This document shows, in pieces, positions 26,604 to 35,207 of a stretch of 64,000 bases of DNA. The number at the start of each line of letters is the position of its first letter. Within the stretch, counting starts at the first letter, position 1. Under the pieces are notes generated by a model that worked only from the letters and a program-made list of their open reading frames with translations, was not told the DNA's origin and made no database searches. The translations under genes were made by a program, and so were the position numbers. This DNA is from Acidocella sp. (GTDB taxonomy: Bacteria > Pseudomonadota > Alphaproteobacteria > Acetobacterales > Acetobacteraceae). The DNA lies in assembly GCF_027352905.1 (NCBI RefSeq), contig NZ_DAIEIF010000043.1, positions 46,188 through 110,187 on the forward strand, given 5' to 3'.

Positions 26604-28013
26604 ATGCTCTTCAACAGCAGGGATTTTATTCTCGGCTTTCTGCCGGTGGCGCTGGCGGGGTTCTGGCTGTTCGGGCGGCGCCCCACCGCCGCGCTCGGCT
26701 GGCTGCTGGGGTGCAGCCTCTTTTTTTATGCATGGTGGAGGCCGCCGATGCTGGCCTTGCTCCTGGCTTCCATCGCCGTGAATTTCCTCATCTCCCGGCT
26801 AATGCGGCGGGCAGACCGGCGCGAACCCTGGCTCATCGCGGGGCTCGTTTTCAATCTCGGCTTGCTCGGTCTCTATAAATATGGCGGCATGCTGGGCCTC
26901 GCCTGGCTGGGCCTCGCGCTGCCGCTCGGCATTTCCTTCTTCACGTTTCAACAAATCATGTTCCTGGTAGATAGCTACAGGGACGAAATCCCCCCGCCCC
27001 CATTTCTCGATTACGCCTGCTTCGTCGCCTTTTTCCCCCATCTGATCTCGGGGCCAATCGTTCGCCCCGGCCATATTCTGCCTCAGCTCGCCCGCTTGGC
27101 GCCGCGCCGGGAAACCGCAGCGCGGCTGGCCGCCGGCTTGGAAATTTTCCTGCTGGGTCTTGCCAAAAAACTCGTCCTCGCCGACGGCTTGGCGCGCTTC
27201 GCCGATCCCGGCTTCGCCGCCGCCGGGCGGGGCGACGCGCTGACGCTGATCGAGGCCTGGGTGGCCCTTCTCGCCTATGCGTTGCAAATTTATTTCGACT
27301 TCTCCGGCTATTCGGATATGGCGATCGGCCTCGCCCGCATGTTCGGGATTGAATTTCCCGTCAATTTCCGCTCGCCTTACCAGGCCCGTGACATCAGCGA
27401 TTTCTGGCGCCGCTGGAACATCACGCTCAGCGGGTTTCTCAAGGAGTATCTTTATATCCCTCTCGGCGGCAACCGCCATGGCGAGGTCAAGCGTATCCGC
27501 AATCTCATGATCACCATGCTGCTGGGCGGATTATGGCATGGCGCGGCATGGCGCTTTCTGCTCTGGGGCGGGCTGCACGGGGCTTATCTCACGGCGCATG
27601 GGTGGAGCAAAACCCGGCTGCGCCTGCCCCGCCCCATCGCCTGGGGGTTGACCCTCCTGGCGGTGCTGCTCGCCTGGGTGCCGTTCCGGGCTCAGAATTT
27701 CAATGCGGCATGGACGATGTATAAAGGGCTATTCGGGCTGAATGGATTGGCTGTGCCCGCCATGCTGGCCCGCTTCATCCCCTTCGGCCACGTAGTGCCG
27801 GTTCTGCCTCATCTGGGCGATGCCCGGGGCATGAGTCTGCCGCAAGCGGTGCTGCTGCTCGCTTGCGGATGGTTCGTCGCCCTCGCCCTGCCCGATCTCG
27901 CCGCGATGAATCCCCGGCGCCGGGCAGCCGCCCTGGTGGCGAGCTTCGCCTTCACCATGCAGGCGCTGTTCTTTGCCCCCGCGGCCCTTCCCTTTCTTTA
28001 TTTCCAATTTTAA
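26604..28013 (+). CDS. MBOAT-family O-acyltransferase (AlgI/DltB-like)
   Basis: A 469-residue polytopic membrane-bound O-acyltransferase. Its signature runs from 'FFTFQQIMFLVDSYRDE' and 'FFPHLISGPIVRPGHILPQL' through 'SGYSDMAIGLARMFG', 'RDISDFWRRWNITLSGFLKEYLYIPLGG' to 'MLLGGLWHGAAWRFLLWGGLHG', where the His in LWHG is the catalytic residue. Such proteins carry an acyl group across the membrane for O-acetylation of exopolysaccharide or cell-wall polymers. ATG 26604 fits the first helix; upstream open frame is spurious. The next gene starts inside its stop (TAATG), as for an acyl-transfer partner. Divergent from hisZ (111 bp). Confidence 0.93.
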   Translation: MLFNSRDFILGFLPVALAGFWLFGRRPTAALGWLLGCSLFFYAWWRPPMLALLLASIAVNFLISRLMRRADRREPWLIAGLVFNLGLLGLYKYGGMLGLAWLGLALPLGISFFTFQQIMFLVDSYRDEIPPPPFLDYACFVAFFPHLISGPIVRPGHILPQLARLAPRRETAARLAAGLEIFLLGLAKKLVLADGLARFADPGFAAAGRGDALTLIEAWVALLAYALQIYFDFSGYSDMAIGLARMFGIEFPVNFRSPYQARDISDFWRRWNITLSGFLKEYLYIPLGGNRHGEVKRIRNLMITMLLGGLWHGAAWRFLLWGGLHGAYLTAHGWSKTRLRLPRPIAWGLTLLAVLLAWVPFRAQNFNAAWTMYKGLFGLNGLAVPAMLARFIPFGHVVPVLPHLGDARGMSLPQAVLLLACGWFVALALPDLAAMNPRRRAAALVASFAFTMQALFFAPAALPFLYFQF

Positions 28014-29038
28014 TGCGCCGCCTCGCCGCCTGCGCCGCGCTTTCCTTGAGCCTCTATTTCCTGCTGTTCGGCCTGGTGCTGGATCGCCCCCTCTCTTTGG
28101 AACCGCTGCGGCTGGAGCTGCTCTGGAAAGCGGGCCGGCTCGCCGCCTTGCCCTCGCCCAAACTTGTCATCATCGCTGGCTCCAACGGACCATATTCCCA
28201 TAGCTGCGCCGTGATCGGCCCGATGCTCGGCCTAGCTTGTGAAAATGCCGGCATCGCGGTGGGCATCGGTCTGGATGAGATCTTCACCCGCTACGCGCCC
28301 GCGCTGCGCCCCGGCGATATCGTCTATATGCCGATGGAGCTTGAGCAATATGCCATGACCCGCGCCGAATATAATGCGCTGGTCGATGGCGCGCTCTTGC
28401 TCCGGCATGACAAGACGAATTTGGCGACGCTGCCGCCAGGGCGGGTGGCGGGCGCGCTCTTCTGCTGCACGCTGGGCGACGCGTTGGAGGCGCTGGTGGA
28501 AATGCCTTTGGCGGCGCTCCATTGGCAGAACCCGGCCGCCATGCTGGCGCGGCAATATAACGCGGAAGGCGACCGCGTTGACAACCTCGCCGCCGGGGCG
28601 GATGCAGCGCTGCTCTCCGGCCCGGCGCGCGCGGCACCCAGCGCGGCGGAGATTCAAAACGGCTACGGCGCCTGGTTGATCGCGCGCTTCGTGGCGCAAG
28701 AACGGGCGCGGGGGATTAGGATCATCGGCGGCTGGCCGGTGGATTTTACCGATGCGCGGGTTTCCGCCGCGGCACGGGCGGCGGTGTTACGGGTTTATGG
28801 AGGGGATTTTCTCAACCTGCCGGGACAAAGCCTTTACCCCCGCGCTGATTTCTTCAACAGCGAGGATCATCTGGCTCGGCCGTTCCAGATCAGGCATTCG
28901 ATAACCATCGCGCTCGGGCTAGCGGGGATGCTCGGGCGGAAACCGGCGCCGCCGGATGAAACCATCAAAGCCCTGGCCTGGAATGGCAGCCCCTCTGAAG
29001 CATCGCCATTCAAGCCTGGCCACCAATCCTCACCGTAA
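28013..29038 (+). CDS. SGNH-like membrane-anchored partner of the MBOAT enzyme
   Basis: A 341-residue protein, probably periplasmic, anchored by an N-terminal hydrophobic segment (about residues 5-22). 'LVIIAGSNGPYSHS' puts Ser57 in a GSN form of the SGNH block I motif, and 'DFFNSEDHL' near the C-terminus supplies a His in the place of the usual catalytic His. The Asp partner is not clear, since the usual acidic residue appears displaced. No database family is named with confidence. The single-base overlap with the MBOAT gene (28013) strongly suggests the two act together, as AlgI with AlgJ/AlgX, to O-acylate a polysaccharide. Its 3' end overlaps the convergent GH15 gene by 29 bp. Confidence 0.75.
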   Translation: MRRLAACAALSLSLYFLLFGLVLDRPLSLEPLRLELLWKAGRLAALPSPKLVIIAGSNGPYSHSCAVIGPMLGLACENAGIAVGIGLDEIFTRYAPALRPGDIVYMPMELEQYAMTRAEYNALVDGALLLRHDKTNLATLPPGRVAGALFCCTLGDALEALVEMPLAALHWQNPAAMLARQYNAEGDRVDNLAAGADAALLSGPARAAPSAAEIQNGYGAWLIARFVAQERARGIRIIGGWPVDFTDARVSAAARAAVLRVYGGDFLNLPGQSLYPRADFFNSEDHLARPFQIRHSITIALGLAGMLGRKPAPPDETIKALAWNGSPSEASPFKPGHQSSP

Positions 29039-31406
29039 AATCCTCGTTACGCCAAGTCCCGTTCATGTCATGCCAGGTAAACACGACGCTTCCGCCGGGC
29101 GGCATCGCCTCGGTCGGTAGCTTCACGGCGTATATGCCGAGGCCTGAATCGTAGGTTGGGGTTTCATGCACCGTCTTCCAGCCGTCATCGCTCCAATGCA
29201 CAATGGCGGGTTCGCGCAATTCCACGCGCAGACTCTGTCCCGCCGGCAATTCGCTTCGCCGCCAGCTCTCACGCCAGTCCCGGCAAACTGGCTGCCGATT
29301 CTCGATGATATAACGTTGAACCGCTTGGGGCGGCAGGTCAAAAACCTCCTCATCCCGCAAAGACCTGAGCAGTTTTATATATTCCGCATGCGCCCAGACC
29401 AGCGGCATGGCCGAGCCGGTGGGCCGGCCGCGAAACAATTCTCTGGCGGGAATATCCTCCGCGTCCCATACCTGTTCGGGAAACAAACCGCCTTCACTGG
29501 TGCTTCCTTCCATTGTCTTGCATAAACGGGATGCCTCGCCAAAATTACGCGCGGCGATCTCGTAGTGAGCGCGTTCGCCGGTAAGCAGTGGCCAGGCTCT
29601 CCCGTGGCCCGTGCCATCAAACGGCCGCCCGTCATGATGCTCCCCATAACCGTCACCATTATACCGGTGCCAAACGGGCCCTTGCGGCAATTCGACGCGA
29701 GTCAGATGATCAATGACCTTGATCGTGTCTAAAATCCGGGGATCATCAGCGGGGCGCAACCCAAACCGCACCAACGCGAGAGCATCCGGGCCAACCAAAT
29801 TTTCAGAAGCCATTTCAGCTTTGCCGGAAGGGCGGTTTCGTACGGCTACCCGGGCATGGACCGGCGAGTCTGATAAATCATGGCTTCCGCCTGGGGAGAT
29901 GCGCAAATAATAGCCTCTCACCCCGCACTGCTTGGCCAGTTCCGTATCCGTCACATAAATCCAGCGTTCGACATCGGCGTTCCAGGCATCCGCCGTCTCG
30001 CGCAGAAAGCGGGCGGCCTCGACCCTGCCGGATCGTTCCGCGAAATCGGCCGAGATCAATAGCGCCACGATTTCCACCGCGATGGTGGCCGGCGTGTACC
30101 CTGCGTTTTCCTCCCAGCGATCCTGGTCGGTCGCGGGCCCGTTCCAGATGATGAAGCCGCAGGCGCGCTCCACCATCGGCCAGTATTCCTCCAGCTCCCT
30201 TTCCGGAATCGCCCCATTGCGGAAGGCGAGATCGAGCAGGAGAACGGGAAACGCCGTCTCATCCATTTGCGTGCCGTTCCAATAGGCCGAGCCGTCGAGC
30301 CAGCTATTCTGCTGCCAGTGGCCATCCGGCTCTTGAATGGTGCGCAGATAATCCAGGGTCCGCCGTGCATCGGCCAGCGCCCCGCAGGCGAGCATCCCGC
30401 CGGCGGTCTCTACTAAATCCCGTGGCCAAACCAGATGATAGCCGCCAAGGTCGTCGTCGCCTTTGCTATCGCCCCAGGGAATCGAGAGGCTCGCTATGAC
30501 CCCTCCCGGAAAAAGCGGGCTTTCATGGCAGCGCAGCACGGTTGTACTGATTCTATAATGGTTATGGGGCGTGACCTGATGGGCCGGGTCGAGAGGCTGC
30601 AACATTTCCTGCCAGCCCTGCCAGCCCGCGACATAGCCGGCTGCGGCGCGCTCATAGCCGCCATTCAGGCTCGCCCGGGCCTGGAAAGCCGCTGTTTCGG
30701 GCGTTCTTCCAAACCCGATGGCCAGGATGAACGGAACAGCGGGATCGAGTTCAGCCACCAGGGCGACATTTCCGTCCGCTGCGCGGTCATAACTCTCGGT
30801 AAGATATCCAGCGCGGCGCAACATCTGCCAGCCATCCGAATAGCCTACAAAACCGACGCTGCGCGCGAGAAAGCCGGTGGAGCAGGCAAGCGCCAAGGCG
30901 CTCCGCTTTCCCGTGGCAAAAAGCATCGGGGCGCCTTTATAATCTCCCAGCCAGCCCGTGTTATGCGACCCGGCATTAACGAGGTGGGGGGCGAGCAGCC
31001 CGAACAGCCGTAGTCCCGTCACGCCTTGCGCTGGCGACAATGTAATCTTTTGCAGGACACAATCATAAGCAGGGTCCGCGACGATTTGTTTTTCAATGGT
31101 GAAGCGCCCGCGCTTACAGGTATTGGTAATCGTGAACAGGGGAACGCCATCGGCAAATCGGCGGGTGAGCGTGGTCGTGTCGCGTTTTTCCTCGGCAAAA
31201 AAACCGCCCGCGATGCCGTCCGTTACAATCAGGCCGCAATCGCGGGTACAGGCTTGGTCCACGCAAGGATAATAAATTTCGTTGAGAATGCCATGGCTAT
31301 GGGTGAACCATACGTTACTCCGGGGAGAAAGCGCGGTTCCAATTCCGTCTTTGGCGCTCGTCGTCCAGCGTGGGTTTATCCCCGGATGGCCAGGGGCATC
31401 GGTCAT
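29010..31406 (-). CDS. Glycoside hydrolase family 15 (glucoamylase-like) protein
   Basis: A 798-residue glucan 1,4-alpha-glucosidase-type enzyme that would release glucose from alpha-glucans. The N-terminal beta-sandwich (about residues 10-290) starts 'KDGIGTALSPRSNVWFTHSHGILNEIYYP'. The (alpha/alpha)6 barrel carries 'LVWPRDLVETAGGM', 'RWEENAGYTP' (general acid candidate Glu432 or Glu433) and 'GLFPEQVWD' (general base candidate Glu644). A C-terminal beta domain of about 90 residues ('FTWHDMNGTWRNEDF') resembles a carbohydrate-binding module. No signal peptide is visible, so it is probably cytoplasmic and may act on glycogen or storage glucan. The gene has lower GC than its neighbours and sits tail-to-tail with the SGNH-like gene. 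Confidence 0.92.
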   Translation of the reverse strand: MTDAPGHPGINPRWTTSAKDGIGTALSPRSNVWFTHSHGILNEIYYPCVDQACTRDCGLIVTDGIAGGFFAEEKRDTTTLTRRFADGVPLFTITNTCKRGRFTIEKQIVADPAYDCVLQKITLSPAQGVTGLRLFGLLAPHLVNAGSHNTGWLGDYKGAPMLFATGKRSALALACSTGFLARSVGFVGYSDGWQMLRRAGYLTESYDRAADGNVALVAELDPAVPFILAIGFGRTPETAAFQARASLNGGYERAAAGYVAGWQGWQEMLQPLDPAHQVTPHNHYRISTTVLRCHESPLFPGGVIASLSIPWGDSKGDDDLGGYHLVWPRDLVETAGGMLACGALADARRTLDYLRTIQEPDGHWQQNSWLDGSAYWNGTQMDETAFPVLLLDLAFRNGAIPERELEEYWPMVERACGFIIWNGPATDQDRWEENAGYTPATIAVEIVALLISADFAERSGRVEAARFLRETADAWNADVERWIYVTDTELAKQCGVRGYYLRISPGGSHDLSDSPVHARVAVRNRPSGKAEMASENLVGPDALALVRFGLRPADDPRILDTIKVIDHLTRVELPQGPVWHRYNGDGYGEHHDGRPFDGTGHGRAWPLLTGERAHYEIAARNFGEASRLCKTMEGSTSEGGLFPEQVWDAEDIPARELFRGRPTGSAMPLVWAHAEYIKLLRSLRDEEVFDLPPQAVQRYIIENRQPVCRDWRESWRRSELPAGQSLRVELREPAIVHWSDDGWKTVHETPTYDSGLGIYAVKLPTEAMPPGGSVVFTWHDMNGTWRNEDFTVRIGGQA

Positions 31407-31463
31407 AAGCGCCTCCGTTGGCGGTCTGCGGCAAGGCGAGGTTGACCGGGATAGGCGGGAAGA

Positions 31464-32600
31464 TCAAGCACCCCGCCCGATGGCCGGGCCCATGCCGCGC
31501 GATGCTTCCTGCGAAACATACGGCGCCACGAAAAGCGAGCCGTGATACGCGCCGCGCAAAGTACGCGCCGCCACCATCGCCCACAGGATAAGAAACAGCC
31601 AGCTCAGCCCCTCGCCGGTCAGGGCAAAGACTCGTAAGTCCGTCTGCCCCGCCAGCGCGTTGGTGGCGAGAATGAACACGCCAAGCGGGAAGGTGAACCC
31701 CCACCAGCCCATGTTGAAGGGCAGACGATGAGGCCGGTAGGCCAGGGTCATCACCACGGCAAGCCCCAGCCACCAGAGGCCATAGGCCCATAATACCAGC
31801 GCGCCGATGATGCCGAGCCCCTGGGCCGCGCTGGAAGCCGCCGCCAGCGGCGTGGCGCTGAAGGCCAGAGGGGCGGCATGGCCAAGCAGCAGCAACCCCA
31901 GCGCCCCGGTGCCGAGCGGCCCCAGCGGCAGCCAGCACGAGACCGCGAGTTCCGGCGGCGGCAGAGAATGCAGCACCAGCCGCAGGAACAGGATGGTGAG
32001 GATGCCAAGCGCCAGCGGCACGGAGAGCGCCCACAACCCATACCCCGCCACGAGCAGAGGCGCCGCAAGGCCAGCGGGCAGATGCGGCGCCAGCAATCCG
32101 GCGCCCGCCGCCGCCACCTCGCATGGCACCACCGGCAGCAGCCAGACGGCGGTCATTTTCTCCAGGGCATGAGTCTGACGCAGGATCATGGCGGCGGGCA
32201 CGCACAGCCCGGCGAGCACGGCGAGCCCGCTCTCCACCGCCCAGAGCCGCAACGCCAGGTCCGGATCATGAGCAAAGACCAACGCGCCATTCGCAATGGT
32301 GGCAAGGCCCATCGGGATGGCCCCCAGGAACATCGGCGCCACTGGATGGCTGAAGATTTGCGCCGGCTCCCGGGGGTAGAGCAGCCAGCGCGCGGCGTAA
32401 AGCAGGCTGAACAGGCCAAACAAGCCAATATTGACCTTCCAGACCAGCGGCGCGGTGGCGGTGAGCCAGGCCGGGCCGGGCATCTGGGCAAGGATGAGAG
32501 CCAGCACGCCGGTGCCCATGGTGACGGTGAACCAATTGGCGGTGAAATGCCGCAGGGCTTCACCGGGTCGAAGATGATAGCTGAGGGAACGGCGCAACAT
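31464..32600 (-). CDS. TDT-family exporter (TehA/SLAC1-like; possible sulfite exporter)
   Basis: A 378-residue protein with ten hydrophobic segments of the tellurite-resistance/dicarboxylate transporter family. It starts 'FTANWFTVTMGTGVLALIL', with the family's MGTG motif in helix 1, and has 'NMGWWGFTFPLGVF' in a late helix. Family members include TehA, the yeast malate permease Mae1, the sulfite exporter Ssu1 and plant SLAC1 anion channels, so the transported anion is not fixed by sequence. The divergent LysR gene 99 bp away resembles sulfur-linked regulators, which makes sulfite export an inference. Confidence 0.88.
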   Translation of the reverse strand: MLRRSLSYHLRPGEALRHFTANWFTVTMGTGVLALILAQMPGPAWLTATAPLVWKVNIGLFGLFSLLYAARWLLYPREPAQIFSHPVAPMFLGAIPMGLATIANGALVFAHDPDLALRLWAVESGLAVLAGLCVPAAMILRQTHALEKMTAVWLLPVVPCEVAAAGAGLLAPHLPAGLAAPLLVAGYGLWALSVPLALGILTILFLRLVLHSLPPPELAVSCWLPLGPLGTGALGLLLLGHAAPLAFSATPLAAASSAAQGLGIIGALVLWAYGLWWLGLAVVMTLAYRPHRLPFNMGWWGFTFPLGVFILATNALAGQTDLRVFALTGEGLSWLFLILWAMVAARTLRGAYHGSLFVAPYVSQEASRGMGPAIGRGA

Positions 32601-32640
32601 TCGGGTCCTTTCCTTTATCCCTGCTAAGCTAGGTCCCGTA

Positions 32641-32663
32641 ATATCATTTGAAAAACTGATTAT
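32641..32663. promoter_or_regulatory. Candidate LysR-type operator between the TDT exporter and the LysR gene
   Basis: In the AT-rich divergent intergenic DNA an imperfect dyad ATATCA-N10-TGATTAT has the perfect core ATCA-N10-TGAT (32643-32660). This is the size and shape of a LysR-type binding site (T-N11-A). Its position between two divergent starts fits joint control. Inference only. Confidence 0.45.
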
Positions 32664-32699
32664 TCTTTTTAAACCAACAAATTTTAGTTATGAATCACC

Positions 32700-33599
32700 A
32701 TGACATTCGAACAGTTACGCATTTTCGTGGCGGTGGCGGAGCGGCAGCATGTCACCCGGGCAGCCGCCGCCCTCCATCTCACCCAGGCGGCGGTGTCCGC
32801 CTCCATTGCCGGGCTGGAAGGGCAATACGGCGTGAAGCTTTTCGACCGGGTGGGGCGCGGCATATCTTTGACCGCCGCGGGGCGGATGTTTCTGGAGGAG
32901 GCGCGCGCCGTGCTGGCCCGGGCCGCGGCGGCGGAGGCGGCGCTGCGCGACCAGGCCGGGTTGAAGCAGGGACGGCTTTCCGTTCATGCCAGCCAGACCA
33001 TCGCCAGCTATTATCTACCCCGGCTGATCGTCGAATTCCGCCGCCGCTATCCAGGCCTGGCCGTGGACCTCGCCATCGGCAACACGGCCCAGGTGGCGGG
33101 GGCGGTGGGCAGCGGCGCGGCGGAGCTGGGCTTCGTCGAGGGACCGTTGGACGCGCCCGCCTTCGCCAGCGAGGAGGTTGAGGGTGAGCGTATGCTTGTC
33201 GTGGTGGCACCCTCCCATCCCTGGGCGCGGGGCGGGGCGCTGACCAATGCCGATCTGCGCCAGGCGGATTGGGTGTTCCGCGAGCCAGGCTCCGGCACGC
33301 GCGAGGCGTTTCTCGCGGCGCTGGCCGCGCGCGGCCTGGACGTGGCGGCGCTGAAAGTGGCGTTTACCCTGCCCTCCAACGAGGCGGTGCGCGAGGCCGT
33401 GGCCGAGGGAGCGGGGGCGGGTTGTCTCTCGCCCCTGGTATGTGTCCGGGCGCTGGCGGCGGGCGCGCTCAAACGCGCCAATATTCTGTTACCACCGCGG
33501 CCCTTCCAGGCCGTATGGCACAAGGAACGTTATATGCCGCAGGCCGCGGCGGCGTTTTTGGAGCTGGCGCGCACCGCTCCGCGGGTCATCCCGAGCTGA
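32700..33599 (+). CDS. LysR-family transcriptional regulator
   Basis: A 299-residue LysR regulator. The N-terminal winged helix-turn-helix is 'MTFEQLRIFVAVAERQHVTRAAAALHLTQAAVSASIAGLE'. The effector domain opens with 'GRLSVHASQTIASYYLPRLI'. That 'QTIASYxLP' opening is shared by YeiE/CysB-like regulators which respond to sulfite or other oxidised sulfur compounds; this is from family memory, not a search. It is divergent from the TDT exporter and probably controls it. Its end overlaps the convergent rhodanese gene by 14 bp. Confidence 0.93.
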   Translation: MTFEQLRIFVAVAERQHVTRAAAALHLTQAAVSASIAGLEGQYGVKLFDRVGRGISLTAAGRMFLEEARAVLARAAAAEAALRDQAGLKQGRLSVHASQTIASYYLPRLIVEFRRRYPGLAVDLAIGNTAQVAGAVGSGAAELGFVEGPLDAPAFASEEVEGERMLVVVAPSHPWARGGALTNADLRQADWVFREPGSGTREAFLAALAARGLDVAALKVAFTLPSNEAVREAVAEGAGAGCLSPLVCVRALAAGALKRANILLPPRPFQAVWHKERYMPQAAAAFLELARTAPRVIPS

Positions 33600-33918
33600 G
33601 CGGCAGACCCGCGCCCACCCAGGCGTTGAGGCCGCCCTCCAGATGGCCGCGCACCGGCATCCCCGCCTCGGCGCACAGAGCGGCCGCGCGCAACGAGCGT
33701 ATGCCGGCCGCGCAGACCAGGACGATGTCTCCGGCGGGCAAGGTCGCGGGATCGAAGCAGGAGAGCGGCAGGTTGACCGCGCCCGCGATACGCGCCGCCT
33801 CGAACTCCTTCGGCTCGCGCACATCGACAAGGATGACGCTATGCGCCGCCAGCGCGTCGTGCAGCGCGGCGGCGTCGAGGCGGAGAAAGGGGGAGGTGGA
33901 AGATTGGGACAAAGCCAT
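33586..33918 (-). CDS. Single-domain rhodanese-like sulfurtransferase
   Basis: A 110-residue rhodanese domain. 'VILVDVREPKEFEAARIAGAVNLPL' is the CH2A motif, and the active-site loop 'VCAAGIRS' holds the catalytic Cys in a six-residue loop (C-A-A-G-I-R), the size used by thiosulfate or persulfide sulfurtransferases. The C-terminus 'GHLEGGLNAWVGAGLPL' is classic. It faces the LysR gene with overlapping 3' ends. Together with the LysR/TDT pair it suggests a small sulfur-handling neighbourhood, though strand and spacing do not prove co-regulation. Confidence 0.92.
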   Translation of the reverse strand: MALSQSSTSPFLRLDAAALHDALAAHSVILVDVREPKEFEAARIAGAVNLPLSCFDPATLPAGDIVLVCAAGIRSLRAAALCAEAGMPVRGHLEGGLNAWVGAGLPLSSG

Positions 33919-34008
33919 AGCGGCGATCCTTGGATGGTGGGCCGGGGCGCCGGTTTAGGCGCGCGCCCACGCCCCGGCAAGCGCGGCCACCATTACAAAA
34001 CACCAAGC

Positions 34009-34650
34009 TCACTCGGCGGCGGCGCGCAAAGCAAGGCCCGCCCCCAGCGGCGCCAGCGGCAGCGCTGCCAGTAGAATGGCCCCCAGCATATAGAGCGGCC
34101 CCGCTGGATGCGGCGCCAGCGTGGCGGTGCCAAAAATCAGGCTCGGGATCATCAGGGGCAAGGTGAGAAGCGGCATCAGCATCGCCCCGCGCCGCGCCCC
34201 CAGGGCGAGCGCCGCCGCCAGCGTGCCGATGAGTGAAAAGATGAGGGTGCCGGGCAGCAGGCCGGCGAGCAGCGGCGCGATCTGCCCGGCGGGCAAACGC
34301 AGCATCACCGCCAGCGGCACGGCGATGAGGAGGAGCGGCAGGCCGGTGGTCAGCCAATGCACAGCCGCCTTGGCGGCCGCGATGGCGGCGGCGGGCCAGC
34401 CGGAGAGGAGCAGCAGATCGAGCGTGCCATCCTCGAAATCCGGGCCGAAAAGCCGCTCCAGCGGCAGCAGCGCCGCCAGCAAGGCCGTCACCCACACCAC
34501 GCCTGGAGCGATGCGAGCCAGCGCCGCCGCATCCGGCCCCACCGCGAAGGCGAAGAGCGTGGCCGCTATGACGAAAAACAGCAAAGCCGCCATGCTCTCC
34601 GCCCCCTGGCGCAGGCATAGCCGCAAATCCCGGGCGATGAGAGCGATCAC
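34009..34650 (-). CDS. ccmB: Heme exporter protein CcmB
   Basis: A 213-residue six-helix membrane subunit of the CcmABCD heme-handling ABC complex for cytochrome c maturation. It starts 'MIALIARDLRLCLRQGAESMAALLFF' and contains 'LFGPDFEDGTLDLLLLSG', the conserved cytoplasmic loop with 'DGTLD', and ends with hydrophobic 'LLAALPLAPLGAGLALR'. The GTG at 34650 overlaps the ccmA stop (GTGA, 34647-34650). The next same-strand gene is a rhodanese 90 bp on, so ccmC and ccmD are not adjacent, unlike the usual ccmABCD order. Confidence 0.93.
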   Translation of the reverse strand: MIALIARDLRLCLRQGAESMAALLFFVIAATLFAFAVGPDAAALARIAPGVVWVTALLAALLPLERLFGPDFEDGTLDLLLLSGWPAAAIAAAKAAVHWLTTGLPLLLIAVPLAVMLRLPAGQIAPLLAGLLPGTLIFSLIGTLAAALALGARRGAMLMPLLTLPLMIPSLIFGTATLAPHPAGPLYMLGAILLAALPLAPLGAGLALRAAAE

Positions 34651-35207
34651 AATTCCAGCGCCTCCGCCCCAGGCAGGGCGAGTGGGGTATGGGTGCTGGC
34701 GATGACCATGCCGCCGCGGGCCCTTTGCGCCGCGCACAGCGCCAGCAGCCGCGCCACGGATTCCGCGTCCAGCCCCGTCGCAGGCTCGTCCAGCAGCCAG
34801 AGCGGCCGCGCCGCCGCCGCCAGCCGCGCCAGGGCGAGCCGCCGCCTCTGCCCAGCCGAGAGAAATCTCGCCGGCAGAGGCGCGAATTTTTCCAGGCCCA
34901 GCGCGGCGAGGGCGGCGGGCGGCGCCTGCTCTGCCACCGTGAGGGCGGGCTTCACCCCGTCCTGATGACCGAGCCAGCCGATGCGCGCGGCATGGGCCTC
35001 CCGGTCCGCCAGCGCGGGCATGCCCGCCCAGAGCAGTTCACCCGCCGCAAGCGGCGTCAGCCCAGCCAGTGCCCGCAACAGGCTGGACTTACCCGCGCCA
35101 TTCGCCCCACGCAGCAAGAGCGCTGAGCCCGGAGCCAGCGAGAAGCCGATACCGCTCAGTACCAGCCGGTCGCCACGGAAAACCGAGAGTTTTTGAGCGG
35201 TGAGCAG
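34647..35207 (-). CDS. ccmA: Heme ABC exporter ATP-binding protein CcmA (non-standard CTG start)
   Basis: An ABC ATPase with Walker A 'GANGAGKSSLLRAL', the signature 'LSAGQRRRLALARL' and Walker B 'LWLLDEPATGLD', paired by a 4-nt overlap with ccmB. The N-terminal strand 'LTAQKLSVFRGDRLVLSGIGFSLAPG' is fully coded upstream of the Walker A, but I find no in-frame ATG, GTG or TTG before it. The only standard candidate, TTG 35117, would begin three residues before the P-loop glycine and delete the first beta strands. CTG at 35207 follows AGAGGA at 8-9 nt and gives 186 residues, so I call that start. Family length is about 195-205 residues. A sequencing error or unusual initiation are the alternatives. 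Confidence 0.85.
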   Translation of the reverse strand: MLTAQKLSVFRGDRLVLSGIGFSLAPGSALLLRGANGAGKSSLLRALAGLTPLAAGELLWAGMPALADREAHAARIGWLGHQDGVKPALTVAEQAPPAALAALGLEKFAPLPARFLSAGQRRRLALARLAAAARPLWLLDEPATGLDAESVARLLALCAAQRARGGMVIASTHTPLALPGAEALEL

